Origin: Rhodocytophaga rosea
GTDB lineage: Bacteria; Bacteroidota; Bacteroidia; Cytophagales; 172606-1
Direction: 5' to 3'
NCBI RefSeq assembly: GCF_010119975.1
Contig: NZ_CP048222.1
Span: forward strand, 8,470,501-8,534,500
Length of the DNA: 64,000 bases
Of the stretch, positions 1 to 8,572 are shown piece by piece. The notes under the pieces are model-generated. The model ran no database searches. It saw nothing but the letters and a program-made list of their open reading frames with translations, and was not told where the DNA came from. Within the stretch, counting starts at the first letter, position 1, and each line of letters opens with the position of its first letter. The translations under genes and the position numbers were made by a program.

Positions 1-141
1 TGCAAAGTATTTAAACAGAAGTTCTTTTGTAATGGATGGTTCCAAGAAGTGAATGATTTGCTGAGTGTATTTGCGTTTCAGGAGATAGACACATATACCC
101 GGTAAAAACCCTTACTCAAATGGAAAAAAATTTAAACTTTT
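1..141. other. left-edge stretch, no gene called
   Basis: Downstream of the sigma factor on the minus strand. A minus-strand frame stays open to the window edge and would encode residues such as YTQQIIHFLEP, the place where a FecR-type anti-sigma factor usually follows a Bacteroidota ECF sigma gene. No convincing start codon is visible in that frame, so no gene is claimed. Confidence 0.3.
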
Positions 142-834
142 TTAAAAAAGACGATCAATCAGGAAAGTCAGGGTTAGAAGTTTCCATTTCCTTTGTAACA
201 GATCTTTTAATGCATGGCTTGCTTTGCGTATCTGTACTTCCACCGTTTTAGGAGATAAGTGAAGCTCAGTGGCAATCTGGGCATATTTTTTCCCTTCAAA
301 GCGGTGCATTAAATAAATTTTCCTGCACTGGCCTGGTAAGCTGTTGATCGCCTTTTCTACATCCTGATATAACTCTTCGTACTGGAGAATAGCATCAGGT
401 TGCTGGTGGGTATCATCAGAAAAACTTTTTAATGAATCGTCATTCAGGAGGCAATTGGTTTCTTTGCGGAGATAATTGTATGCCCGGTGGCGCACAGTTT
501 TGTACAGGTAAGCCCGGTAAGAAGTAGTAATCTCCCGGTAAATGCCTTTCTGATAAAATTGATAAAATATCTCTGAAACCAGGTCTTCTGCAACAGCTTT
601 TGAATACAAAAACCGGATGGCATGGCTGCACAAAGGCTGGTAATAATGCCGGTACAACAACTCACATCCTAACCGTACATCCGTCTGAAAAGTCTTGCGG
701 ATAAAAAATTCAACATCTGCCGTTTTTTCAGACTCTATACGTAAGCCAGAAGAAATTTCTCTGCTCGCCTCCCGGGCAGTTTCCATAGATGTATCCGGTA
801 AATTTGCAGCGGAGGTGTTGAGAGGAATCGCCAT
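142..834 (-). CDS. RNA polymerase ECF sigma factor, Bacteroides-expansion type
   Basis: A 230-residue sigma-70 family protein. Region 2 lies at about residues 50-118 (LYRHYYQPLC, then AEDLVSEIFYQFY, then YLYKTVRHRAYNYLRKE, the core-binding and -10 recognition helices). Region 4 lies at about 160-212 (LPGQCRKIYLMHRFEGKKY followed by the helix-turn-helix IATELHLSPKTVEVQIRKA). This arrangement is typical of the ECF group that in Bacteroidota partners a membrane FecR-like anti-sigma and controls SusC/SusD loci. It has about 40 extra N-terminal residues compared with usual members; a later start is possible but no better start was seen. It lies at the downstream end of the mannosidase genes, same strand, separated by about 470 bases, so it probably has its own promoter. 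The anti-sigma partner would lie beyond the left edge. Its target genes cannot be read from the sequence. Confidence 0.9.
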   Translation of the reverse strand: MAIPLNTSAANLPDTSMETAREASREISSGLRIESEKTADVEFFIRKTFQTDVRLGCELLYRHYYQPLCSHAIRFLYSKAVAEDLVSEIFYQFYQKGIYREITTSYRAYLYKTVRHRAYNYLRKETNCLLNDDSLKSFSDDTHQQPDAILQYEELYQDVEKAINSLPGQCRKIYLMHRFEGKKYAQIATELHLSPKTVEVQIRKASHALKDLLQRKWKLLTLTFLIDRLF

Positions 835-1307
835 ATATCCAAAGTTTATTTAGTGCCATTCGCTGATGCCGGCAATAGCAGGCATGTATCAAAACCAGAC
901 TTATTAGATGCTATCAGTGGTATATCAGGTAAAAATCAGAATGAAAGCTCTGAGAAGCGTTATGTATATCTGTGATGTTCAAAAACACCTTTGTATATAG
1001 ACTTTGCCTGTATGCATTTCATACACTAAAGCATTCCTATCAAATGCATTGGCTATTACCTCAAAGGAGAGTATAATGGGGTAATCTCTTCTGCCATGTC
1101 TTCTTGCAAATCAGACTCTATACTATAAACAGTAAATCAATTTAGTAACACTGGTACCTTTTCTGTACATATGTTTAAACAAATATACATATCACAACAT
1201 ACAATACAATATTTTATTTAAATAATTATATATGTTGCTTGAAGCAGTTCATTAGTAAGATAAATAATTATCCGGTAATGAATGGCTATGCGAACGAAAC
1301 GGATTGG
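835..1307. other. intergenic, AT-rich
   Basis: No coding frame with credible protein features on either strand. It should hold the sigma-factor promoter (minus strand) and the end of the GH92 transcript. No clear terminator hairpin or TAnnTTTG promoter was recognised. Confidence 0.4.
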
Positions 1308-4007
1308 TTAATTGGCTGTCAGTTGTGAAGTAGGGGGATTAGTTGTTCCCCATTTTCTATTTGGCTCAGGACCCAGCCATATTTCTAACAAACCTCCTTG
1401 GGCAAAGTCACTATGGGTAAACCAGCAGTTATTCAGTGGTTTGCCATTTAACTGTGCTTTTTGAATGTAGCAGTTCTTTTGGGAATTATTATAGGTTTTA
1501 ATCACAAACTGTTTTCCTGAATAATAATTTGGGTCTAACTGGATGGTAATTTCATCAAAGATCGGACTGGTAATTTCATACAAAGGAGTTGAAGAGGTGT
1601 TGCCTTGCAAACTGAACAAACCTATGGCCATTAAGGCACTCACGCCTCCCATTTGTCCCTGGTCCTCATCGTGCCCGCCATAACCTTTATCGGGGGTAAT
1701 GCCACCATACGCCTGCCCTTGAACTTTACGAACCCAGTACTGCGAAAGCCATGGTTTACCGGCGTAATTAAATACATGTGCATTCGAACAGCCAGGCTGG
1801 TTGGCATAATTGAGCTTGTGGCATAAGGTATCATTTCCACCCATTAATTTAGATAGTCCACCGATGTCATGAGAAACGCCCCAGGTGCCCTGCCAGGCAT
1901 TGGCTTCGATCCAGCCTGCTCCACTCAAGGGATCATTATGTGCCCATTTACCGTCCTCAGCCCGGGGAAAAAGTAGTCCTTGTTGTGGATTAAAACACGT
2001 TTTCCAGCCTTCTGAGCGCTTTAGAAAATAATCTTTCTCCTTCTTTTTGCCCAGCTTACCAGCCATCTGCGCTAAAGACCAGTCCTGAAACGCCCATTCA
2101 ACGGTTATTCCCGCATTCCCAGGACACCATCCGTTTTTTGTATAAAACTCCAGATCTTCCTCTTTTCCAATGGCCATCATCCCACCAGGCAGATGATTAC
2201 GCTTCATTACCTCAAAAGCATGGGCTGGTTGTGCCTTTTTTAACAGGCCTTTCATATACGTACTTACAATCAGGTTTGTAGCCGGGCAACCAGTCATGAT
2301 ATACGAATATCCTCCGGCATTAGGGCCACGGGGAAGCAAGCCCCCATTATCGGCATACTGAATAAGTGAAGCAGAGAAATCATCGAGCAGGCCAGGCCAC
2401 CCTAATCCCCATAAAATGTTAAGATTCCATTGTGTAAGCCAGAAGGCATCTGAATTATACATGTTGTACTTCACCTTTCCATTTTTATCTTTTGGCAACG
2501 TGCGTACATTGAGATTAGCCTCTGTAAAAGTACCGATGCGTTTTCCCTGCGTATAGTCGGGATAATCGCCGCTTACATCATTGAGCTTGTGCCTGCCTAA
2601 TAATACATGCCATAGATCAGTGTAGAACTTTATTTTCTGTTCAGGAGTGCCTCCTTTTACATCTATTTTTCCCAGCCACTGATTCCATTCCCTTCTGGCA
2701 TCATTTCTCACCTGGTTAAAATCCCAATGATCGCATTCGGTAATCATGTTTTTGCGGGCATTCTCGATACTGGTGTAGGAAGTAGAAATTTTCATTTGTA
2801 GGGTATCTCCTGCGGCTACATCGTACAATATGGCTACGCCTGCGCTGTCTCCTTGCAGGGTTGAGATGTTGGATAGTTTAGTTTTTCCTTTCCAGCCATC
2901 CACCGATTTGAAAGGCTTATCAAACCTGGCTACAAAGAATATCTTCACGTCTTTTGGACCTCCCCATAAGCGGTCTACCGTGCTGAATGAACCCTCAATT
3001 TCCTGTGGATTTACTTTGGTAACAGTAGCATTTTTCATGGTAATACCTCCCAGGTGTCCGCCCAGATTAGTCAGGATTTGCGCCTGTGTGGCTTCGGTAT
3101 ACCGGAAACGGTAGAAACTTACCCGGTCGGTACTGGTTTGCTCTACCCATGTTTTGTAATCTCTCAAAAAGAGCCGGTGATAACCTGGCTGAGCAATTTC
3201 ATCGTCGTGGCTAAACTGTGACTTCCAAGCCTTTTCACCCTTGGTTGGATCAACTGCACCAGTGGTAGGCATGATGTTTAAACCGGATAGCATCCAGCAA
3301 TGAATCTGGCCAAAGCCCAGGATTTCTGTTGAATTATAATTATATCCACCACCCCACTGGTTTTTATTCCGGGTAACCGGTGCAGCGCTTATCATTCCAA
3401 AGGGGCGGCTGCCGGTTACAAAGAAAAAATAGCGGCCACGGGTAGTTTCAATAAATGGATTAACCCATGAAACATAATCCGGATACATTTGAGGTGCAGG
3501 AAACACTTCTATTTCGGATAATCCTACGTGTTTGCCAATTCCATCGGTTGTAGTAAAACGAATCCACTTTACTGTTTTCGGAGGAAAAGTAATCAGCTTT
3601 GCACTTCCCTCATTGGGTATAGCAGTGACTGTAATTTTACTGCCATCGCTGAATTCCAACGTTCCCCCGGCAATATGTTCATCCAGAGTTACACGGTCAT
3701 ATAAAATAACTTTATCAATGATCTGGTCACTTGTCCACTCTAATTGCACCCAGGGATAGCGGATGTATCCCCAAACGGCAGTTTCTCCTTCACAAGCCCA
3801 TTCGCCCTTATTATGTATGCCAATTATTCCATCATTTATGCCGCTTGCCTTGAAATTGCTGTTTAGCTCTGAAGATACAGTAACCTTTGCCTGATGGGCA
3901 ATATTATCTACCCCGGCAAATAAACTGTGACTATTTATTCCGATGGTAAAAACAGTAAAAATGAGTTTTCCTATCAGGTTATGTGTAGTGGATGTCATTA
4001 TTTCCAT
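1308..4007 (-). CDS. GH92 alpha-mannosidase with N-terminal discoidin-like domain
   Basis: An 899-residue secreted enzyme. A hydrophobic signal segment covers about residues 11-31. A galactose-binding-like (F5/8 type C) domain spans about 35-170, starting NIAHQAKVTVSSELN and ending GLSEIEVF. The GH92 catalytic region follows from YVSWVNPFIET, through GRYFFFVTGSRPFGM, to the family's signature loop GGHDEDQGQMGG near residue 780. GH92 enzymes are calcium-dependent exo-alpha-mannosidases acting on N-glycan or yeast-mannan type linkages; this is family knowledge, and the exact linkage cannot be told. It follows the GH38-type gene after 114 bases on the same strand and is the last enzyme of the susC-susD-GH38-GH92 row. 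The start used is the first ATG (MEIMTST); an alternative is the ATG three codons later. It has no lipobox, so it is expected in the periplasm or exported. Confidence 0.92.
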   Translation of the reverse strand: MEIMTSTTHNLIGKLIFTVFTIGINSHSLFAGVDNIAHQAKVTVSSELNSNFKASGINDGIIGIHNKGEWACEGETAVWGYIRYPWVQLEWTSDQIIDKVILYDRVTLDEHIAGGTLEFSDGSKITVTAIPNEGSAKLITFPPKTVKWIRFTTTDGIGKHVGLSEIEVFPAPQMYPDYVSWVNPFIETTRGRYFFFVTGSRPFGMISAAPVTRNKNQWGGGYNYNSTEILGFGQIHCWMLSGLNIMPTTGAVDPTKGEKAWKSQFSHDDEIAQPGYHRLFLRDYKTWVEQTSTDRVSFYRFRYTEATQAQILTNLGGHLGGITMKNATVTKVNPQEIEGSFSTVDRLWGGPKDVKIFFVARFDKPFKSVDGWKGKTKLSNISTLQGDSAGVAILYDVAAGDTLQMKISTSYTSIENARKNMITECDHWDFNQVRNDARREWNQWLGKIDVKGGTPEQKIKFYTDLWHVLLGRHKLNDVSGDYPDYTQGKRIGTFTEANLNVRTLPKDKNGKVKYNMYNSDAFWLTQWNLNILWGLGWPGLLDDFSASLIQYADNGGLLPRGPNAGGYSYIMTGCPATNLIVSTYMKGLLKKAQPAHAFEVMKRNHLPGGMMAIGKEEDLEFYTKNGWCPGNAGITVEWAFQDWSLAQMAGKLGKKKEKDYFLKRSEGWKTCFNPQQGLLFPRAEDGKWAHNDPLSGAGWIEANAWQGTWGVSHDIGGLSKLMGGNDTLCHKLNYANQPGCSNAHVFNYAGKPWLSQYWVRKVQGQAYGGITPDKGYGGHDEDQGQMGGVSALMAIGLFSLQGNTSSTPLYEITSPIFDEITIQLDPNYYSGKQFVIKTYNNSQKNCYIQKAQLNGKPLNNCWFTHSDFAQGGLLEIWLGPEPNRKWGTTNPPTSQLTAN

Positions 4008-4121
4008 AGATAAATTTTAGAAAAATTATACCAGTTTCTCCACTTTTTCCTACACTATTCAACTGATGCATTTTTGTTGCACCCGTTATAGCTATGTAAA
4101 CCTTTTTACACTTGATGCCCT

Positions 4122-6689
4122 TCAATTTGCTTTAAAACTTTTCAGCCGCATGGTTCGCAGGCCAAACCGTGGCATGGCTACAGTTACTTCCGAGCCAGTC
4201 TTATTCTTTTGCGTATTCAGTGTTTCCTTTACTGTCCCATTCAACTCCACTAGTTCAATCGCCGACACATTTCCACCTAATAGTACTTTCTTTGGTTTAC
4301 TATCTCCTTCCGCATTAAAAAGCCTGACCAGCAAATCATTTCCGTCGGCTAGCACCGTAGTTACCTGCAAGCCTGTTCCTGTTACATCTACCAGCGATTT
4401 TTTAGCATCCCCTTTGTTTTGTGTCAGAGAAGCAACCAGTGGCTCATTCCAGTTCATTACTTCAGTGGAGAGTTGTGCCTGATCCCATTTGCCTGTGTGA
4501 GACACCAAAGCATAGTTAATTTCTGTTGGTCCGGTGATGGTATGGTTTCTTCCCCACAGACCAGCACCCGAATATTGAATATTCAATCCCAATGGAAAAT
4601 TTTCTCCATGTGAATAGCTAGTAGTATGATCGGTTAGTAAGGCAAGGCCTATATTGTTTTGTTCATCATATACATCTACCCAGTTTACCAGAATATTATG
4701 TTTGATGCTGTCCCAACGGGTGAAAAAGGTATTCTTCAGCTTGCTTTCTGTTACATCAAATGGCGCATCCTTATAAATTTTTTGAGAAGAAAAATTAACC
4801 GGAAACAAAGCCAGTAATTTCTGACTATCATCATAAAATGGTTTGATATAATCCTTTGAATCCAGCCCGCCTTGTTGCTTATAGTCATTGCCAATACCAA
4901 TATTTTCCTTCCAGTCTATTTTCAGGTTGCATTCAATTTTTCTGTCACCTTGTTTTAAAGTTATGGTTTGGGTATAGGGATGGGTTAACAGTTCACCTTT
5001 GATCTCGGCTTTCACCAGGGCAGGGCCGCTTTCAAGAATGGTCATGGTTACAGGCTTATCGGCGGAGGAGTGAAAGCCGCCATTGTTAAAAAAATTCCCC
5101 CGTAATTCATTAAAGCCTCTTTCCTGTTTCGTATCCACAAATTCTTTATTCCCCAGTGTTTTGGCAATCAGGCTCTTGATAGTACCCCCTCTCCTTTTAT
5201 CAATCACCAGCTTGTATACATCCGTTTCCAGCACAACGTCGCCTGCTGCGGTAACTGTTGTCTGCGCTCCCTTTAATACAACAGGTTTTTTGGCAACAAT
5301 TTGATAGGTATTATAACCTAGCGCCGGAACAGTTGCTTTGAAATAAATAGTGGTGCCGCTTTGATTACCAGTAGTAGCAACCTGTGTTAACACTTCTTTA
5401 TTTTTGTCATCCACCACCTGAATAGAGGTTACATCTATAGTGGCAGGTAAGAGAAGAGTTACGAGTTCATTGCGAATAGTACCAGTGGTATTGTATACAC
5501 GAATAGTATTGCTAATGGCTGCATTTGCAGGATTTCCTGTTTGAAAAGCCTTCGTCATAATCCGGTCACTGATATGGTTGGTGGTATCTGTCCAAACCAC
5601 TACTTTATCGGCCCAGGTATTTCCGGGCTTGCCATTGTAAGGCACAATCCAGCAGTCATGGTGCTGTGCCAGCATGAGTGTCCGCCAGGCTTCGTCGAGC
5701 TCTTTTTGGGGCCAGGAAGTGTTTTCATATATCTTTGACAGGGCAGCTATTTTCTCAGTCATCACTACTTTGTTTTCCGATACCCGTACTTGCTGCGCTA
5801 TTTTTTGCAATACCTGTGAACCCCAGACCAGACTTACCTGCATATCTTCCTGCGAAAAATGCCAGTCCTGTGTCGGCGTTTTGATAGATGCATTGGCAAT
5901 ATAGTCTCTCCAGGTTTTGTATTCGGTTGGCTGATAGCCTTTGTCCCCATTCCCAATCCAGGGGCCGTTTTTCCAGCCGGCATCCTGCAAGGTCATAGCT
6001 ACCGGATTTTTTATTCCATAGTTAAGTGCATCGTTTATATATTTAGGTGAGTTAGTCCAGGCTTCGGTTTGCCAGGTGGAATTGGGCAGTAATCCTTCTG
6101 AGGCATAGCGGGGTACGGTAGTTAATTTGGTGCCATCCGGACCAATCCAGTTGACTAATTCACCGCCATAGGACCTGGTATACCCTCCCCAGCAGGTATT
6201 GGGATTTTTTAAGGAAGCATACTTGTATCCGAATGAGGTGAGAATTTGCGGCAAGGCGCTCGTAAAACAAGGTTCTTCAGAAGAATACGTAGTAAACACC
6301 GCTTCCGGAAAATACTGCCTGACTTTTTTTATTCCATAGTCAAAATGGCGGATGATGCTCTCGCCAGAGATGTTATAGAAATAACTTTGTCCGTAAGCCG
6401 GACTCACGTATTCAATTCTACCTGTAATAGATTGGTCGGAAAAAAGCTGCTGCATTTCCTTTAAAGCTTCAGGTTCCCGCACTAGCACTGAATCCCAGGT
6501 TTCCGGCTCGATTTCAAGGTTGATCTTCCAGAAGGGATTTGCTTTTAGCTGATCTACGATATATTGGGTATATCCTCTGGGGTAATGTCCATATACACCC
6601 CCATGGTAGCCATCAACAAAATATGCTTTTTGCGCCTGAACAGAGAAAAACAGAAAAAACAGAAATAGAGTAAGTAAGGTGAGCTTCAC
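4122..6689 (-). CDS. GH38-type alpha-mannosidase, secreted
   Basis: The open frame is longer upstream, but that part runs through a dispersed repeat, so I place the start at a GTG that begins a clean signal peptide (KLTLLTLFLFFLFFSVQAQ), giving 855 residues. The mature protein opens with YFVDGYHGGVYGHYPRGY and continues with LEIEPETWDSV, the metal- and substrate-binding start of the GH38 N-terminal fold. A later segment NTCWGGYTRSYGGELVNWIGP is typical of this bacterial subgroup, and the C-terminal half is the beta-sandwich region of GH38 (ending PRFGLRTMRLKSF). Classical GH38 enzymes have an Asp nucleophile in a DPFGHS-like stretch; the corresponding stretch here appears to be SSEEPCFTSALP, so substrate or mechanism may differ. 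It sits between susD and the GH92 gene on the same strand, consistent with joint breakdown of mannosides. Confidence 0.82.
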   Translation of the reverse strand: MKLTLLTLFLFFLFFSVQAQKAYFVDGYHGGVYGHYPRGYTQYIVDQLKANPFWKINLEIEPETWDSVLVREPEALKEMQQLFSDQSITGRIEYVSPAYGQSYFYNISGESIIRHFDYGIKKVRQYFPEAVFTTYSSEEPCFTSALPQILTSFGYKYASLKNPNTCWGGYTRSYGGELVNWIGPDGTKLTTVPRYASEGLLPNSTWQTEAWTNSPKYINDALNYGIKNPVAMTLQDAGWKNGPWIGNGDKGYQPTEYKTWRDYIANASIKTPTQDWHFSQEDMQVSLVWGSQVLQKIAQQVRVSENKVVMTEKIAALSKIYENTSWPQKELDEAWRTLMLAQHHDCWIVPYNGKPGNTWADKVVVWTDTTNHISDRIMTKAFQTGNPANAAISNTIRVYNTTGTIRNELVTLLLPATIDVTSIQVVDDKNKEVLTQVATTGNQSGTTIYFKATVPALGYNTYQIVAKKPVVLKGAQTTVTAAGDVVLETDVYKLVIDKRRGGTIKSLIAKTLGNKEFVDTKQERGFNELRGNFFNNGGFHSSADKPVTMTILESGPALVKAEIKGELLTHPYTQTITLKQGDRKIECNLKIDWKENIGIGNDYKQQGGLDSKDYIKPFYDDSQKLLALFPVNFSSQKIYKDAPFDVTESKLKNTFFTRWDSIKHNILVNWVDVYDEQNNIGLALLTDHTTSYSHGENFPLGLNIQYSGAGLWGRNHTITGPTEINYALVSHTGKWDQAQLSTEVMNWNEPLVASLTQNKGDAKKSLVDVTGTGLQVTTVLADGNDLLVRLFNAEGDSKPKKVLLGGNVSAIELVELNGTVKETLNTQKNKTGSEVTVAMPRFGLRTMRLKSFKAN

Positions 6690-6797
6690 TTTTATAGGTG
6701 GAATAATCAGTAATAATAGAATTTTAACTTGAGTTCGAAGATAAGAAAGTGAACATTTTAGTGTGATGGTCAACTTCCAAGATACTTTTCTACTTAT

Positions 6798-6992
6798 GCC
6801 ATCTTTACTTTTATTTTGCTTGCCCAAAATAAAAGTAACAAAAGATTCTCGAGCATGCGAATGCGAAGAGAACCAACACAGTTGTGGCAGCACCAACAAA
6901 GCCTGTTTTACGCTGATCTGGCTGATAGTCGCGCTGCCTCCGCCCCTCACACAGGCTAAAACCGGCCACACTGTTGCTGCACCCCTGCCCGC
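6798..6992 (-). repeat. dispersed intergenic repeat, copy A
   Basis: About 195 bases that reappear in opposite orientation near 13.4 kb and in part near 12.8 kb. The right part (starting on the minus strand GCGGGCAGGGGTGCAGCAAC) is nearly identical to the 13.4 kb copy. The left part holds a perfect 14-bp stem (6805-6818 with 6825-6838, loop CTTGCC). Both strands can be translated for 80 residues, but this is chance openness: the same DNA lies between unrelated genes elsewhere. It occupies the region just upstream of the GH38 gene. Confidence 0.85.
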
Positions 6993-7092
6993 TAAAGTAA
7001 AAATCTATAATTAAGTACAGTATTATTTTGCTTTGTATGTCTGCTGCTATCTCCGAACACATTTTAACTATATGTATTTGAAAAATACCGGC

Positions 7093-8547
7093 TTAATACC
7101 CTGTATTTTGTGGCAGATTGGTATTTACATCTCTTTCGCGTTGAGGAATCGGGAACAAATTATAGATAGGATTTACTACAATTCCTTTTGCCTCCTGCAC
7201 TTTCTCTTCTAACATTCCGGTTCTCACCAGGTCAAACCAGCGGTGGCCTTCGGCTACAAACTCTTTCCTTCTCTCCAGAAGCACTTCTTCTCTGAAACTT
7301 TCAACACTTGCTATATTCGCATCAGGCAAGTTGGCCCGGTTTCTCACCATATTCAGGTACTGATTCGCCACACTTAAATTATTAAGTTCGGCCTGTGCCT
7401 CTGCATAGGTTAACAGCACATCTGAATAGCGGATCACCGGAAAATCTTGTTGGGAATCGCCAGCCACTGGTTCAGCCTCCCGGTCCCAATACTTCTGAAT
7501 ATATATATCATTTAGCTTGATTACATTTTTATCATCATCTAAGAACTCAGTCAGAAATGTTACGTTCTTTCTTTCATCCTCTGCAGAAAAGGAATCATAC
7601 AAGTCTTTTGTAACCACCTGCCACCCTTGCGTATTGCGGATACCAGCAATTTCCTGTGAAAGCTCAGGGGGTAAAAGCCTTACGTTAAATTGCCCGAATT
7701 CCCAGAACGAAATTGCCCCTCCGGCATCGCCAAAACTCACAGAAAAAATGGCTTCTTTTCCATTTCTGTTTGTGTGCTTAAATGCATCTGCAAAATTATT
7801 CCAAAGTTCATACTTCGCAGATTGAATAACCTCTAATGCCTTAGCCGATGCGTTTTGCCAATCTTTTCTGGTTAAATATACTTTGGCTAATAAGGCTTTA
7901 GCAGCACCACTTGTGGCACGCCCTTCCTGAATGTCTCCATCTAAAGGTAAATCCTCTGCTGCCTGAAGGTCGCTAATAATTTGTGTGTAAACAGCCTCTA
8001 CATCTGAAACATCCGGCGTTAAAGGAGCTTCTTCAGTGATGAGCAAAGGAACCTGCCCGAACATTCTCACCAGATTAAAATAAGACAAGGCTCTGAGAAA
8101 CTTCGCTTCATTTACCAATCTGTTTCTAGTATCTTCATTTATCTGGGCTGCAGGTATTCTTTCTATGGCGATATTTGCCAGCGTGATTGTTTTGTAATGA
8201 ATCCGCCAGATGGTATTGACACTCGAATTTTCAGCATTCCAGGAAAAAGTACCCAGCTGGTCATTTGCAATGGCTCCATTTTGCTTGTTTATCATTTCAT
8301 CAGAAGCCAGACCCATGGCCACCCAGGTGGTACTGTGGTAGACTCCTTCCGGGCCGGAAGAAGTAGAACCCAGATTGGCATATATTGAGTTAACGGACGC
8401 TACTGCATCTTCTTCTGTTTGATAAAAGCGGTCCTGGGCTATTCTGTCCTGAGGGTCTTCGTTCAGGAAATCTTTGCAGGAGCTAATGCAAAAGAACACC
8501 AGTAAAAAGATCAGGATGGAGGTTTTATGATTGAGTATGTTTTTCAT
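7093..8547 (-). CDS. SusD/RagB-like surface glycan-binding lipoprotein
   Basis: A 484-residue lipoprotein: signal peptide MKNILNHKTSILIFLLVFF then lipobox ISSC with KDFLNEDPQDR right after the cysteine, the usual SusD mature start. SusD-family TPR helices follow (FLRALSYFNLVRMFGQVPL; ALLAKVYLTRKDWQNA), as do the conserved late motifs (PVIRYSDVLLTYAEAQAELN; VLLERRKEFVAEGHRWFDLVR) and the end NPIYNLFPIPQRE. SusD forms the lid of a SusC barrel and binds the glycan at the cell surface. I chose the ATG four codons into the frame because it gives a standard signal peptide. It begins about 25 bases after the susC stop, clearly the same operon, and precedes the GH38-type gene. Its glycan is inferred to be an alpha-mannoside only from the neighbouring enzymes. 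Confidence 0.93.
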   Translation of the reverse strand: MKNILNHKTSILIFLLVFFCISSCKDFLNEDPQDRIAQDRFYQTEEDAVASVNSIYANLGSTSSGPEGVYHSTTWVAMGLASDEMINKQNGAIANDQLGTFSWNAENSSVNTIWRIHYKTITLANIAIERIPAAQINEDTRNRLVNEAKFLRALSYFNLVRMFGQVPLLITEEAPLTPDVSDVEAVYTQIISDLQAAEDLPLDGDIQEGRATSGAAKALLAKVYLTRKDWQNASAKALEVIQSAKYELWNNFADAFKHTNRNGKEAIFSVSFGDAGGAISFWEFGQFNVRLLPPELSQEIAGIRNTQGWQVVTKDLYDSFSAEDERKNVTFLTEFLDDDKNVIKLNDIYIQKYWDREAEPVAGDSQQDFPVIRYSDVLLTYAEAQAELNNLSVANQYLNMVRNRANLPDANIASVESFREEVLLERRKEFVAEGHRWFDLVRTGMLEEKVQEAKGIVVNPIYNLFPIPQRERDVNTNLPQNTGY

Positions 8548-8572
8548 GTGTGCATGCATTAATGATTTACAA

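Noticed and set aside
4066-4482. 138-codon plus-strand frame at the end of the GH38-type gene
   Set aside because: Overlaps the 3' end of the GH38-type gene on the other strand; no recognisable protein features.
6763-7062. Two 83-codon frames, one on each strand
   Set aside because: Both are openings within the dispersed repeat, which is found in other intergenic places; not genes.
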